From VRUE01 sp963732225 (lineage in GTDB: Bacteria > Actinomycetota > Thermoleophilia > Solirubrobacterales > 70-9), in contig CAVSYR010000005.1 of assembly GCA_963732225.1 (NCBI GenBank), positions 186,001-250,000 on the forward strand: a DNA stretch of 64,000 nt, given 5' to 3'. A program made the translations under genes and the position numbers. A model generated the notes under the pieces. The model saw nothing but the letters and a program-made list of their open reading frames with translations, was not told the origin of the DNA and searched no databases. Shown here piece by piece: positions 47,660 through 54,990 of this stretch (the stretch's first letter is position 1; every line of letters begins with the position of its first letter).

Positions 47660-49327
47660 TTAGATGATCAACTTGCCGGGGTTCATGATCCCGGCTGGAT
47701 CGAGTTGCTGCTTGACCGCGCCCAGCACGTCCAGTCCGGTGCGACCAACCTCGGCCTCCATGTAGGGAGCGTGGTCGCGGCCGACGGCATGGTGGTGGGT
47801 GATCGTGCCGCCGCTGGCGACGATCGCCTCACAGGCGGCCCGCTTGACCTGACGCCACTGATCGACCTCGGCGCCCTCGCGCGAGCGCGAGATGAAGGTG
47901 AAGTAGAGCGAGGCGCCGTCGGCGTAGGCGTGTGAGAGGTGGCAGAAGACCAAGCCCGGCGTTCCCTGTGCGGCCAGTGAGTCGCGAATCGCGCCGCCGA
48001 CTGCAGCGTGCAGCCCGGAAAGCTCGGTCCAGGTGTGCGAGGTCTCGAGCGTCTCGACCATCGCCCCCATGCCCATCAGGGTGTCGCGAAGATACGGGCC
48101 TTGGTAGCGACCGTGCTCCCACGAGCGGCCAGCCGACTGCCCGAGGTAGGCGGCGCCGCCGCGGTGCAACGCGCGCGCGCTCAGTGCCCGTCGCCGGGCG
48201 ACCGACTCCTCCTCACCCTCGAAGCCGACGATGACCAGGGAGCCGCCACGACGGCGACGCAGGCCCAGGTAGCCGCCGAAAAGACTGCCGGCGAGGCCGC
48301 GCGGACCCGACAGCGCCAGCGAGACCTCGGTCTCCTCCTCGTCGGAGATCCGGATCACGTCGGGCAGTCCGGGCCCCTGCGCCAGCGCTCGTACGATCTC
48401 CGCCCCCGCCTCGAAGCTCTCCGCCATCCAGGCCTCGTAGCGGCGCTGCTTCGGCGCTGGTCGCACTCGTACGGTCACGTCAGGGATGACCCCGAAAACC
48501 CCCTCGGAGCCGATCACCAGCTCCCGCAGCGCCGGTCCGGCAGCGGTATGCGGTGTTGCCAGCGTCTCCAGGTCGCCGGCGGGAGCGATCAGGCGCACCG
48601 AGCTGACCAGCGAGTCGAAGCGCCCGTAGCCACTCGAGGCCTGCCCGGCCGAGCGAGTGGCGGCGAAGCCGCCGATCGTGGCGTACTCGAAGGACTGCGG
48701 GTAGTGGCCGAGCACGAGGCCATGATTGCCCAACTCAGCTTCGGCCTCGGGCCCGCGCAGGCCGGCGCCGAGGCGGGCGGTGAGTGAGCGGGAGTCGACC
48801 TCGACACCCCGCAGGCGAGCCAGGTCGAGGCTGATCACGCGCTCGTGGCCTCCGCGCATCGGCTCGACCCCGCCGACCACGCTGGTGCCGCCGCCGAAGG
48901 GGACGACCGCGACGCCCTCCGTCGCGCAGACTTCCAGAACGCGTTTCACCTCGGCCGCATCGGCTGGCAGGACAATGGCGTCCGGCGCAGTGTCGAGCCT
49001 GCCGGAGCGCAGGCGGGCAAGATCGACGTAGCCGCAGCCGGTTGCGTGGCGCAAGCGATCCTCGGCAGAAGTGAAGGCGTTCTCCTTGCCAACGGCCTCG
49101 ATTAGTGCGGGTGGCAGCGTCTGAGCCGGCGGCAGATCGAAATCTTCGAGCGCCGGAAGTGGCGATGTGGGTCGCAGCTCGCCGATGCGCTCGCGCAGGG
49201 TCTCCAGCGCCGGCCCATCGAGCTCAGGCGTGATCGAGGGATCCCCCCACCCCCACCACTTCGAGTCGCGACGTGGGGGCTTGGCGACTTTCCCTCCCTC
49301 AGAGGGGGGGTAACTCGCCACGCTCAC
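47660..49327 (-). CDS. FAD-linked oxidase, alkyldihydroxyacetonephosphate-synthase-like
   Basis: 555-residue FAD-binding oxidoreductase. PP-loop region VAVVPFGGGTSVVGGVEP, LGHYPQSFEYATIGGFAATRSAGQAS and the C-terminal HHHAVGRDHAPYMEAEVG with NPGKLI match the AGPS/FAD-linked oxidase family. Actinobacterial members are often annotated as AGPS-like, but ether-lipid synthesis in bacteria is not shown for all. N-terminal WWGWGDP is characteristic of the family. It overlaps the SRPBCC gene by 4 nt, last of a five-gene minus-strand run. Confidence 0.9.
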   Translation of the reverse strand: MSVASYPPSEGGKVAKPPRRDSKWWGWGDPSITPELDGPALETLRERIGELRPTSPLPALEDFDLPPAQTLPPALIEAVGKENAFTSAEDRLRHATGCGYVDLARLRSGRLDTAPDAIVLPADAAEVKRVLEVCATEGVAVVPFGGGTSVVGGVEPMRGGHERVISLDLARLRGVEVDSRSLTARLGAGLRGPEAEAELGNHGLVLGHYPQSFEYATIGGFAATRSAGQASSGYGRFDSLVSSVRLIAPAGDLETLATPHTAAGPALRELVIGSEGVFGVIPDVTVRVRPAPKQRRYEAWMAESFEAGAEIVRALAQGPGLPDVIRISDEEETEVSLALSGPRGLAGSLFGGYLGLRRRRGGSLVIVGFEGEEESVARRRALSARALHRGGAAYLGQSAGRSWEHGRYQGPYLRDTLMGMGAMVETLETSHTWTELSGLHAAVGGAIRDSLAAQGTPGLVFCHLSHAYADGASLYFTFISRSREGAEVDQWRQVKRAACEAIVASGGTITHHHAVGRDHAPYMEAEVGRTGLDVLGAVKQQLDPAGIMNPGKLII

Positions 49328-49779
49328 CCGTCACCGCCCAGGGCCCGCTCGAGTCCCTCAAGCGCTTCGTCAAGCAAGGCTCCTTGGCCACGTCGCATCA
49401 TCGGCGAGCCGAGTCGGGAGAGACCGCGCAGTGTCTGCGCGGCCGCGATCGTCACCTCGGTGCCGGCCGCCGCGTCGCTGAGGGCGATATCGATCTCGTA
49501 CCGCTTCAAATGCCGTTTGAAGGGCGTGTCCTCGATCATCTGCTCCCAACCGAAGCGCTCGCCCTCGGCGTAATCGCGGCAGCGAAAATCGGCCCGCACG
49601 CCGCGTCCCTCGGCGGTCCCGAGCACCTTCGTCCACTGCGCCTCGGCCCCCTCCCCCTCGACGCTCTCGACCCGCATCGTCCGTGGCCACCAGCGGGCCA
49701 GGCTGTAGGGGTCGGAGATCAGCGCCCACACCTCCGGGCGCGGCGCGGCGATCGTGCGTCGGCGGGTGACCCGGGGCAC
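49324..49779 (-). CDS. SRPBCC (START-like) domain protein
   Basis: 151 residues with the N-terminal signature RRTIAAPRPEVWALISDPYSLARWW and beta-strands typical of polyketide-cyclase/SRPBCC folds (FGWEQMIEDTPFKRHLKRYEIDIAL). The fold forms a hydrophobic ligand pocket; ligand unknown. It overlaps the FAD-linked oxidase start by 4 nt and lies 11 nt after the MerR-type gene. Confidence 0.83.
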   Translation of the reverse strand: MPRVTRRRTIAAPRPEVWALISDPYSLARWWPRTMRVESVEGEGAEAQWTKVLGTAEGRGVRADFRCRDYAEGERFGWEQMIEDTPFKRHLKRYEIDIALSDAAAGTEVTIAAAQTLRGLSRLGSPMMRRGQGALLDEALEGLERALGGDG

Positions 49780-49790
49780 CGGAGCGGCCG

Positions 49791-50540
49791 TCAGTCGCCG
49801 GCGAGGCGACGCAGGTCGCGGACCAACAACAGGTGCTTGAGGTGGCTCACCGTCGCCGCCAGGCTCTCCAGGCTCTCCAATGCCTCTTTGCGGCGATCGG
49901 GGTTGCGCGAGCGCAGCGAGGGACCAAGCAGCGCTTCCAGCAGGTTCGCCTCGCGGTCGGCGGAGGAGCGGAAGACGCGCAGGTTGCGGGCGGCGACGCC
50001 GACCCGCGAGAGCTCGTTGGCCGAGCGCACCACTTCGCGATCGGTCTCGTCGTAGACGGTCTTGCCCTCGCGTTTCTCAGGCTGGACGATGCCGAAGTTC
50101 TCCAGTTCGGCGATCAGCTCCTCGCGCGCGCCGGTCTCCTCGATCACCTCGTCGAGCGTCAGGTACGCGCGTGAGGTGTTGACCAGGATCGCCCGCCGCA
50201 CGGCGCCACTGGAGGGCCGCTTCTCCGTGCTGCCGCCGGCGGGAACGAAGTCACCACCGGCTGCCAGCTCCTGGCGAATCACCCGCAGCGGCAGGAACTC
50301 GTCGCGCTGCAGGCGCAGGATCGTGCGCAGCCGTTCCACGTCTGACTGGCTGTAGAGGCGGTAGCCGCCGGCGGTGCGCCGCGGCGTCAAGAGCTTTTGG
50401 TCCTCGAGGTAGCGGATCTTCGAGATCGAGACGTCGTCGAACTCGCTCTGCAGGATCTTGCAGACGGCGCCGATCGTCAGCGCCTTGCGCGGGCGCGAGT
50501 CGCGCTGGCGGGCCTGCTGGGGCTGCTCGGAAACGGCCAT
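49791..50540 (-). CDS. ftsR: MerR-family regulator (FtsR-like)
   Basis: 249 residues. A MerR-type DNA-binding domain (LTIGAVCKILQSEFDDVSISKIRYLEDQKLLTPRRTAGGYRLYS) is followed by a second wHTH-like region and a helical C-terminal domain with paired Arg/Leu-rich helices. It sits 3 nt downstream of an FHA protein gene, the same arrangement as the GarA-FtsR pair of mycobacteria and corynebacteria, where FtsR activates ftsZ. The symbol is inferred from order and architecture. Confidence 0.75.
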   Translation of the reverse strand: MAVSEQPQQARQRDSRPRKALTIGAVCKILQSEFDDVSISKIRYLEDQKLLTPRRTAGGYRLYSQSDVERLRTILRLQRDEFLPLRVIRQELAAGGDFVPAGGSTEKRPSSGAVRRAILVNTSRAYLTLDEVIEETGAREELIAELENFGIVQPEKREGKTVYDETDREVVRSANELSRVGVAARNLRVFRSSADREANLLEALLGPSLRSRNPDRRKEALESLESLAATVSHLKHLLLVRDLRRLAGD

Positions 50541-50543
50541 CGC

Positions 50544-51029
50544 CTACTTCTCCAGGTAGCTCAGCTTGTACTTGCCGACCTGGATCTCATCGCCGTCGGC
50601 GAGACGGTGCGACTCGATCCGGCGGCGGTTGACGTAGGTGCCGTTGAGCGAGCCGAGGTCGTCGATGTAGAGACCGTCGCGGCGGCGGACCAAGAGGGCG
50701 TGATTGCGCGAGACCGTGACGTCGTCGAGGAAGACCCCCGCGTCGGGGCTGCGGCCGATGCTGACCCGGTCCTCGCTGAGCGGAAAGCTCTCGCCGGCGC
50801 GACCGCCGCCGGCGCGGATCACCAGCGCCGCGCCGCTGCGCTCGACCGTCTCGTCGATGTCGACCGGCTGCATCTCGCCGGTGTCATCGACGGTGTAGGT
50901 CATCGTCGTCGGTTCGTCGCCGCCACCACCATCGCCCTCGGCCGGGCCGCCGACGAAGGCACCGCACTTCTGGCAGTAATTAGCGCCCTCGGGGTTGACG
51001 AACCCGCATTCGGGACAGTGGACGGCCAT
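50544..51029 (-). CDS. Zinc-ribbon FHA-domain protein (GarA/OdhI-like)
   Basis: 161 residues. A zinc ribbon (CPECGFVNPEGANYCQKCG) precedes a Thr-containing acidic linker (EPTTMTYTVDD) and an FHA domain with VSIGRSPDAGVFLDD, VTVSRNHALLV and DLGSLNGTYVN. GarA and OdhI are FHA switches phosphorylated in their N-terminus by Ser/Thr kinases, controlling 2-oxoglutarate metabolism. The N-terminal zinc ribbon and linker fit this pattern, but the ETT motif is not exactly conserved. The neighbour order supports the assignment. Confidence 0.85.
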   Translation of the reverse strand: MAVHCPECGFVNPEGANYCQKCGAFVGGPAEGDGGGGDEPTTMTYTVDDTGEMQPVDIDETVERSGAALVIRAGGGRAGESFPLSEDRVSIGRSPDAGVFLDDVTVSRNHALLVRRRDGLYIDDLGSLNGTYVNRRRIESHRLADGDEIQVGKYKLSYLEK

Positions 51030-51043
51030 CGTGCTGGCTCCGC

Positions 51044-51310
51044 TCAGGCGGCGGAATCATCCTCAGCAGTCGGCTGTTTACCGGCGAGGATCTCGGTCAG
51101 CTGCGCCACGTCATCGCCGGAGAAGAGCGACTCGCCCTGCTCGCGCTTCTGCCGCAGCCGGTTGACCAGCTCCGCCCGCAAGATATCGATCTTGCCGTGC
51201 AGGACACGGCGCTTGTAGGAGATCTCGTTCTCCTCCTCGGTGAGCTTGTCGATCAGGTCCTTCAGTTCCTCATCGCTGAGCGAACCAAGATCGGGAAAGG
51301 TGTCCTCCAT
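51044..51310 (-). CDS. RsiG-like c-di-GMP-linked anti-sigma protein
   Basis: About 88 residues from ATG 51310, which has an ideal AAGGAG 8 nt upstream; the longer reading to 51379 has none. The helix EENEISYKRRVLHGKIDILRA fits the RsiG c-di-GMP motif E(x3)S(x2)R(x3)Q(x3)D at four of five positions, with His for Gln. RsiG of Streptomyces binds sigma WhiG and c-di-GMP with two such motifs; here there is one, as described for single-motif homologues acting as dimers. The anti-sigma role is inferred. It lies 14 nt upstream of the FHA protein gene. Confidence 0.65.
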   Translation of the reverse strand: MEDTFPDLGSLSDEELKDLIDKLTEEENEISYKRRVLHGKIDILRAELVNRLRQKREQGESLFSGDDVAQLTEILAGKQPTAEDDSAA

Positions 51311-51417
51311 CTCACTCCTTAGTTGCGGGTCTTGACCCCTGCTGAGGTCGGTCGGACGATTATAGGTTGCCGGGGCCAAGGTTCAACTGAAGGTTGAAGG
51401 TTAAGGGGTTCTGGCTG

Positions 51418-52059
51418 TCACCTTGCACCGCTGTGGCTGGCGCGGACTTCGCGTATGCCGGTCTGGGCGTAGAGCACGGTTGCCACAATCGCGAAGCCGA
51501 GGCCGACGATCAGCAGGGCCGACGGCACCCAGCCGGCGAAGACCATGGCAAAGAAGATCCCCCCCATGATCGGGAAGACCGAGATCCGGCCCGGCCAGTT
51601 GACCTGGATCTCGACCCCGTGACGCAGGCCGTACTGGGCGAGCACGAGCATCGCCACCTCGCGTATCGCGAGCAACGCCAGGGCCCAGCGCGGCAGCAGT
51701 TCGAAGTTCCAGCAGACGACGGCACCGGAGAGGATCGTCAGGCGGTCGACAAGTGGGTCGAGGATCGAGCCGAGGCGGCTGTACTGACCGGTGACCCGGG
51801 CGAGGAAGCCATCGAGATAGTCGCCGGCGGCGATCAACCAGAAGACGATCGCGGCCGCGACGCTGCGCCCGTCGCCGGATTCGAAGGCGAGCCAGAGGAA
51901 GAGCGGCAGGGCGGCGAGCCGCACATAGCCCACCGCGTTGGGGATGGTCCAGGGGTTGAGCGGTTCGCCCTTTTGAACCTGGCGCGGCGGCGGGCCGCTG
52001 CGATCGAGGCCGAAGAGCCGGCGGACCCGGCCACGACCGAAGGGCGCCGTGTCACTCAT
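51418..52059 (-). CDS. pgsA: CDP-alcohol phosphatidyltransferase (PgsA-like)
   Basis: 213-residue membrane enzyme of phospholipid synthesis. The signature D(x2)DG(x2)AR(x8)G(x3)D(x3)D is complete in DYLDGFLARVTGQYSRLGSILDPLVDRL near residue 85-112. Several TM segments follow. Substrate may be glycerol-3-phosphate or inositol; PgsA is the usual assignment in this position beside FHA/FtsR genes. It is 27 nt downstream of proS. Confidence 0.85.
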   Translation of the reverse strand: MSDTAPFGRGRVRRLFGLDRSGPPPRQVQKGEPLNPWTIPNAVGYVRLAALPLFLWLAFESGDGRSVAAAIVFWLIAAGDYLDGFLARVTGQYSRLGSILDPLVDRLTILSGAVVCWNFELLPRWALALLAIREVAMLVLAQYGLRHGVEIQVNWPGRISVFPIMGGIFFAMVFAGWVPSALLIVGLGFAIVATVLYAQTGIREVRASHSGAR

Positions 52060-52086
52060 CGGATGCCCGTGGTGCCCGCGTCGCCG

Positions 52087-53598
52087 CTAGTAGGCCTTGC
52101 CGAACACCGCTTCGACCGCCGCCGGCTTGCCGGTGAGGACGCAGGTACTGCCGGGCGCTAGCTGCTGGTCGAAGGGAATGCACCGAACCGAGACCTTAAG
52201 CTCTTCGAGGATCGAGGCTGACTCCGCAGCTTCGCTCCAGGGGGCCCTGACGAAGCCACTGGACGCAGCGTCCTCCTCGCCGGCGAACCATTCCCTGAAT
52301 TCCTCCACGCTCTTGATCTCCCGGGCCGTCCTCGAGGCCAAGCGCTCCGCGGCGAGTTCGAAATAGCGGGTCTGGATCTGCTCGAGGATCGCCCCCACGC
52401 TGGCGCCGGTCTCACCGCGCGGCAAGGTCTCCATGCCAAGGTCGTCATCGTCGCGCCGCCGCACCGCGACGACACCCTGGTCGAGGTCGCGGGGACCTAT
52501 TTCGATGATCACGGGGACACCCTTCCTCGTCCACTCCCAGCGCTTTGCCTGTCCCTCCCGATCGCGAAGGTCGGCGAGCACACGCAGCGGCTTCCCCTGG
52601 AATGACTCCTCGCGGAGCTCGGCGGCGAGGGCCTCCACCTCGGCGCGGATGGCGTCGTCGTCCTTGCCCCTCAGCACCGGAATGACGACGACCTGCTGCG
52701 GCGCCACCGTCGGCGGCAGGCGCAGGCCGACGTCGTCGCCGTGCGACATGATCAGGGCGCCGAGCAGGCGCGTGGAGACACCCCAGGAAGAGGTGTGGAC
52801 GAGCTGGCGCTCGCCGTCTTTGTCGAGGAAGTCGATCTCGGCCGCCTCGGCGAAGCTCTGTCCCAGGTAATGCGAGGTGCCGGCCTGCAGCGCCTTGCCG
52901 TCCTGCATCATCGCCTCGATCGAGAGGCTCATCACGGCGCCCGGGAAGCGCTCTTCCTCGGGCTTCTCGCCGGTCACGACGGGCATTGCCAGGAACGACT
53001 CGGCAAAGCGCCGGTAGACCTCGAGCATCTCCTCGGTCTCGCGCCGCGCCTCCTCCTCGCTGGCGTGGGCGGTGTGGCCCTCCTGCCAGAGGAACTCGGT
53101 GGTGCGCAGCAGGACCCGCGGTCGCATCTCCCAGCGCACCACGTTGGCCCACTGGTTGACCATCAGCGGCAGGTCGCGGTAGGAGTTGATCCATTTCGCG
53201 AAGGACTTGCCGATGATCGTCTCCGAGGTCGGGCGGACGATCAGCGGCTCGGCCAGCTCCCCGCCCGGCCGCAGCTTGCCGGCTTCGGCGGGATCCTCTT
53301 CGAGCCGGTGGTGAGTGACCACGGCCATCTCCTTGGCGAAGCCCTCGACGTGCTCGGCCTCCTCTTCGAAGTAGCTGAGGGGGATGAAGAGCGGGAAGTA
53401 GGCGTTCTGGGCGCCGCTCGCCTTGATTTCGCGGTCGAGCTCGGCCTGCATCAACTCCCAGATCGCGTAGCCCCAGGGCCGAATCACCATCGAGCCCCGC
53501 ACATGCGCCAGTTCGGCCACCTCGGCCTCGCGCACGACGCTCTGAAACCAGGCCGGAAAGTCCTCTGCGCGGGTCGGCGAGATTCCTTTCGAGGCCAT
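52087..53598 (-). CDS. proS: Prolyl-tRNA synthetase (archaeal/eukaryal type)
   Basis: 503 residues from ATG 53598. Class II motifs are intact: motif 2 WANVVRWEMRPRVLLRTTEFLWQEGHTAH, motif 3 HGDDVGLRLPP with the GDDxG ATP site, and a C-terminal anticodon domain plus an extra alpha/beta tail ending KAY. The ~500-residue length without an editing insertion is the ProS type 3 architecture, as found in archaea, eukaryotes and some bacteria. TAGACT 7 nt before the ATG supports this start. Confidence 0.94.
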   Translation of the reverse strand: MASKGISPTRAEDFPAWFQSVVREAEVAELAHVRGSMVIRPWGYAIWELMQAELDREIKASGAQNAYFPLFIPLSYFEEEAEHVEGFAKEMAVVTHHRLEEDPAEAGKLRPGGELAEPLIVRPTSETIIGKSFAKWINSYRDLPLMVNQWANVVRWEMRPRVLLRTTEFLWQEGHTAHASEEEARRETEEMLEVYRRFAESFLAMPVVTGEKPEEERFPGAVMSLSIEAMMQDGKALQAGTSHYLGQSFAEAAEIDFLDKDGERQLVHTSSWGVSTRLLGALIMSHGDDVGLRLPPTVAPQQVVVIPVLRGKDDDAIRAEVEALAAELREESFQGKPLRVLADLRDREGQAKRWEWTRKGVPVIIEIGPRDLDQGVVAVRRRDDDDLGMETLPRGETGASVGAILEQIQTRYFELAAERLASRTAREIKSVEEFREWFAGEEDAASSGFVRAPWSEAAESASILEELKVSVRCIPFDQQLAPGSTCVLTGKPAAVEAVFGKAY

Positions 53599-53605
53599 TC
53601 CGGCG

Positions 53606-53611
53606 AGTCTA
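53606..53611 (-). promoter_or_regulatory. -10 box (TAGACT) for proS
   Basis: On the minus strand TAGACT ends 7 nt before ATG 53598, within the 32-nt gap after ispG. It suggests proS also has its own leaderless promoter. Confidence 0.5.
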
Positions 53612-53630
53612 TTTACTGAGGGGGAGGGCC

Positions 53631-54884
53631 TCAGGCTCGAGTGAAGCGGCGCCCCGCAGTCGGTGAGGCCTCCTCGTCGAGCAGGACCTTGTCCGACTCG
53701 CCCTTTTCGGCCGCTTCGTGCTCCATCCGCGCGATCTTCTCCGGCGTCAGGTCGCCGGCGTTCTCGGCCTCGATCTTGGCCAGCCAGGCGGCGCCCTCGC
53801 GCGACTCGTTCTCGTCGAACTCGACCGTGCCGCGGTCGAGCGATTTGTCGATCTCTTCGAAGAGCGTGTCGACGAGCTTCTCCTGTGGCACCTTGCGCAG
53901 CGGCTTGCCGTGGGCGTAGATCAGGCCCTCGTTCTTGGCCCCGGCGATGCCGAAGTCCGCATGCGAGGCCTCGCCGATGCCGTTGACCGCGCAGCCGAGC
54001 ACGGCGACCTCGATTGGCTCGGCGTAGCTTTCCAGCCGCTGCTCGATTTCGGCCACGACCGAGTCCATGTCGAACTGCAGGCGGCCGCAGGTCGGGCAGG
54101 CGATCAGGACCGGGCCGCGCTCGCGCAGCTGCAGTGCCTTGAGGATCTCCCAGGCGACCTTGACCTCCTCCTCGGCGTGGAAGGTCGAGAGGCTGATCCG
54201 GATCGTGTCGCCGATCCCGTCGGCAAGCAGCGTGCCCAGCCCGACCGCGGACTTGAGCGATCCCGACCACTTGGTGCCGGCCTCGGTGATGCCGAGGTGC
54301 AGTGGGTAGGGGATCTTCTCCGAGAGCAGCCGGTTGGCGGCAATCGTGTTGGGCACGTTGGTCGACTTGATCGAGACCTTGAAGTTCTCGAAATCCAGCG
54401 ACTCCATGAGCTCGACGAACTCGACCGCGGCGGCGACCAGCGCCTCGACCGGGCTCTCGCGCTCGAGCGCGTGCAGGTGCTTGGGCAGCGAGCCGGAGTT
54501 GACCCCGATCCGCATCGGCACGCCGGCCACGTTCGCCCGCTCGGCCACCTCGGCGACCTTGTCGCGACCGCCGATGTTGCCCGGGTTTAGGCGGATGCAG
54601 TGGGCACCGGCGTCAATCGCCTTCAGCGCCAGGGTGTGGTTGAAGTGGATGTCGGCGATCACCGGGATCGGCGACTCCTTGACGATCGTCTTCAGCGCCT
54701 CGACGTCCTCGTCGCGCGGCACGGCGCAGCGGACGATGTCGGCACCGGCATCGGCGACCTTGCGGATTTGCTCCATCGTCGCCGCCAGGTTGGCGGTCTC
54801 GGTCTTGGTCATCGTCTGCACGGCGACCGGAGCGCCGCCGCCGATCGGCACCTTGCCAACGAATATCTGCCGCTTGGAAGCCAT
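53631..54884 (-). CDS. ispG: 4-hydroxy-3-methylbut-2-enyl diphosphate synthase
   Basis: MEP-pathway [4Fe-4S] enzyme that makes HMBPP from MEcPP. 417 residues with PIGGGAPVAVQTMT, RCAVPRDEDV, ADIHFN, HCIRLNPGNIG, GVNSGSL, then the cluster cysteines in CPTCGR and LGCAVNGIGEA. The final ~60 residues (EFDENESREGAAWLAKIEAEN onwards) are an acidic/helical extension beyond the usual core. TAGGCT 6 nt before the ATG indicates a leaderless message. It precedes proS. Confidence 0.95.
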   Translation of the reverse strand: MASKRQIFVGKVPIGGGAPVAVQTMTKTETANLAATMEQIRKVADAGADIVRCAVPRDEDVEALKTIVKESPIPVIADIHFNHTLALKAIDAGAHCIRLNPGNIGGRDKVAEVAERANVAGVPMRIGVNSGSLPKHLHALERESPVEALVAAAVEFVELMESLDFENFKVSIKSTNVPNTIAANRLLSEKIPYPLHLGITEAGTKWSGSLKSAVGLGTLLADGIGDTIRISLSTFHAEEEVKVAWEILKALQLRERGPVLIACPTCGRLQFDMDSVVAEIEQRLESYAEPIEVAVLGCAVNGIGEASHADFGIAGAKNEGLIYAHGKPLRKVPQEKLVDTLFEEIDKSLDRGTVEFDENESREGAAWLAKIEAENAGDLTPEKIARMEHEAAEKGESDKVLLDEEASPTAGRRFTRA

Positions 54885-54890
54885 GTGCAG

Positions 54891-54896
54891 AGCCTA
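54891..54896 (-). promoter_or_regulatory. -10 box (TAGGCT) for ispG
   Basis: On the minus strand TAGGCT ends 6 nt before ATG 54884. It faces away from the secreted-protein cluster starting at 54991. Confidence 0.5.
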
Positions 54897-54990
54897 GCGA
54901 TGGCGCTTGGTTGCGCGGATTGAACCTTGGCGATGGGCGGCGCGTATGCAGAAACGCATGGGGACGCAGACCTGCGGCAAAGGGAGGGCG

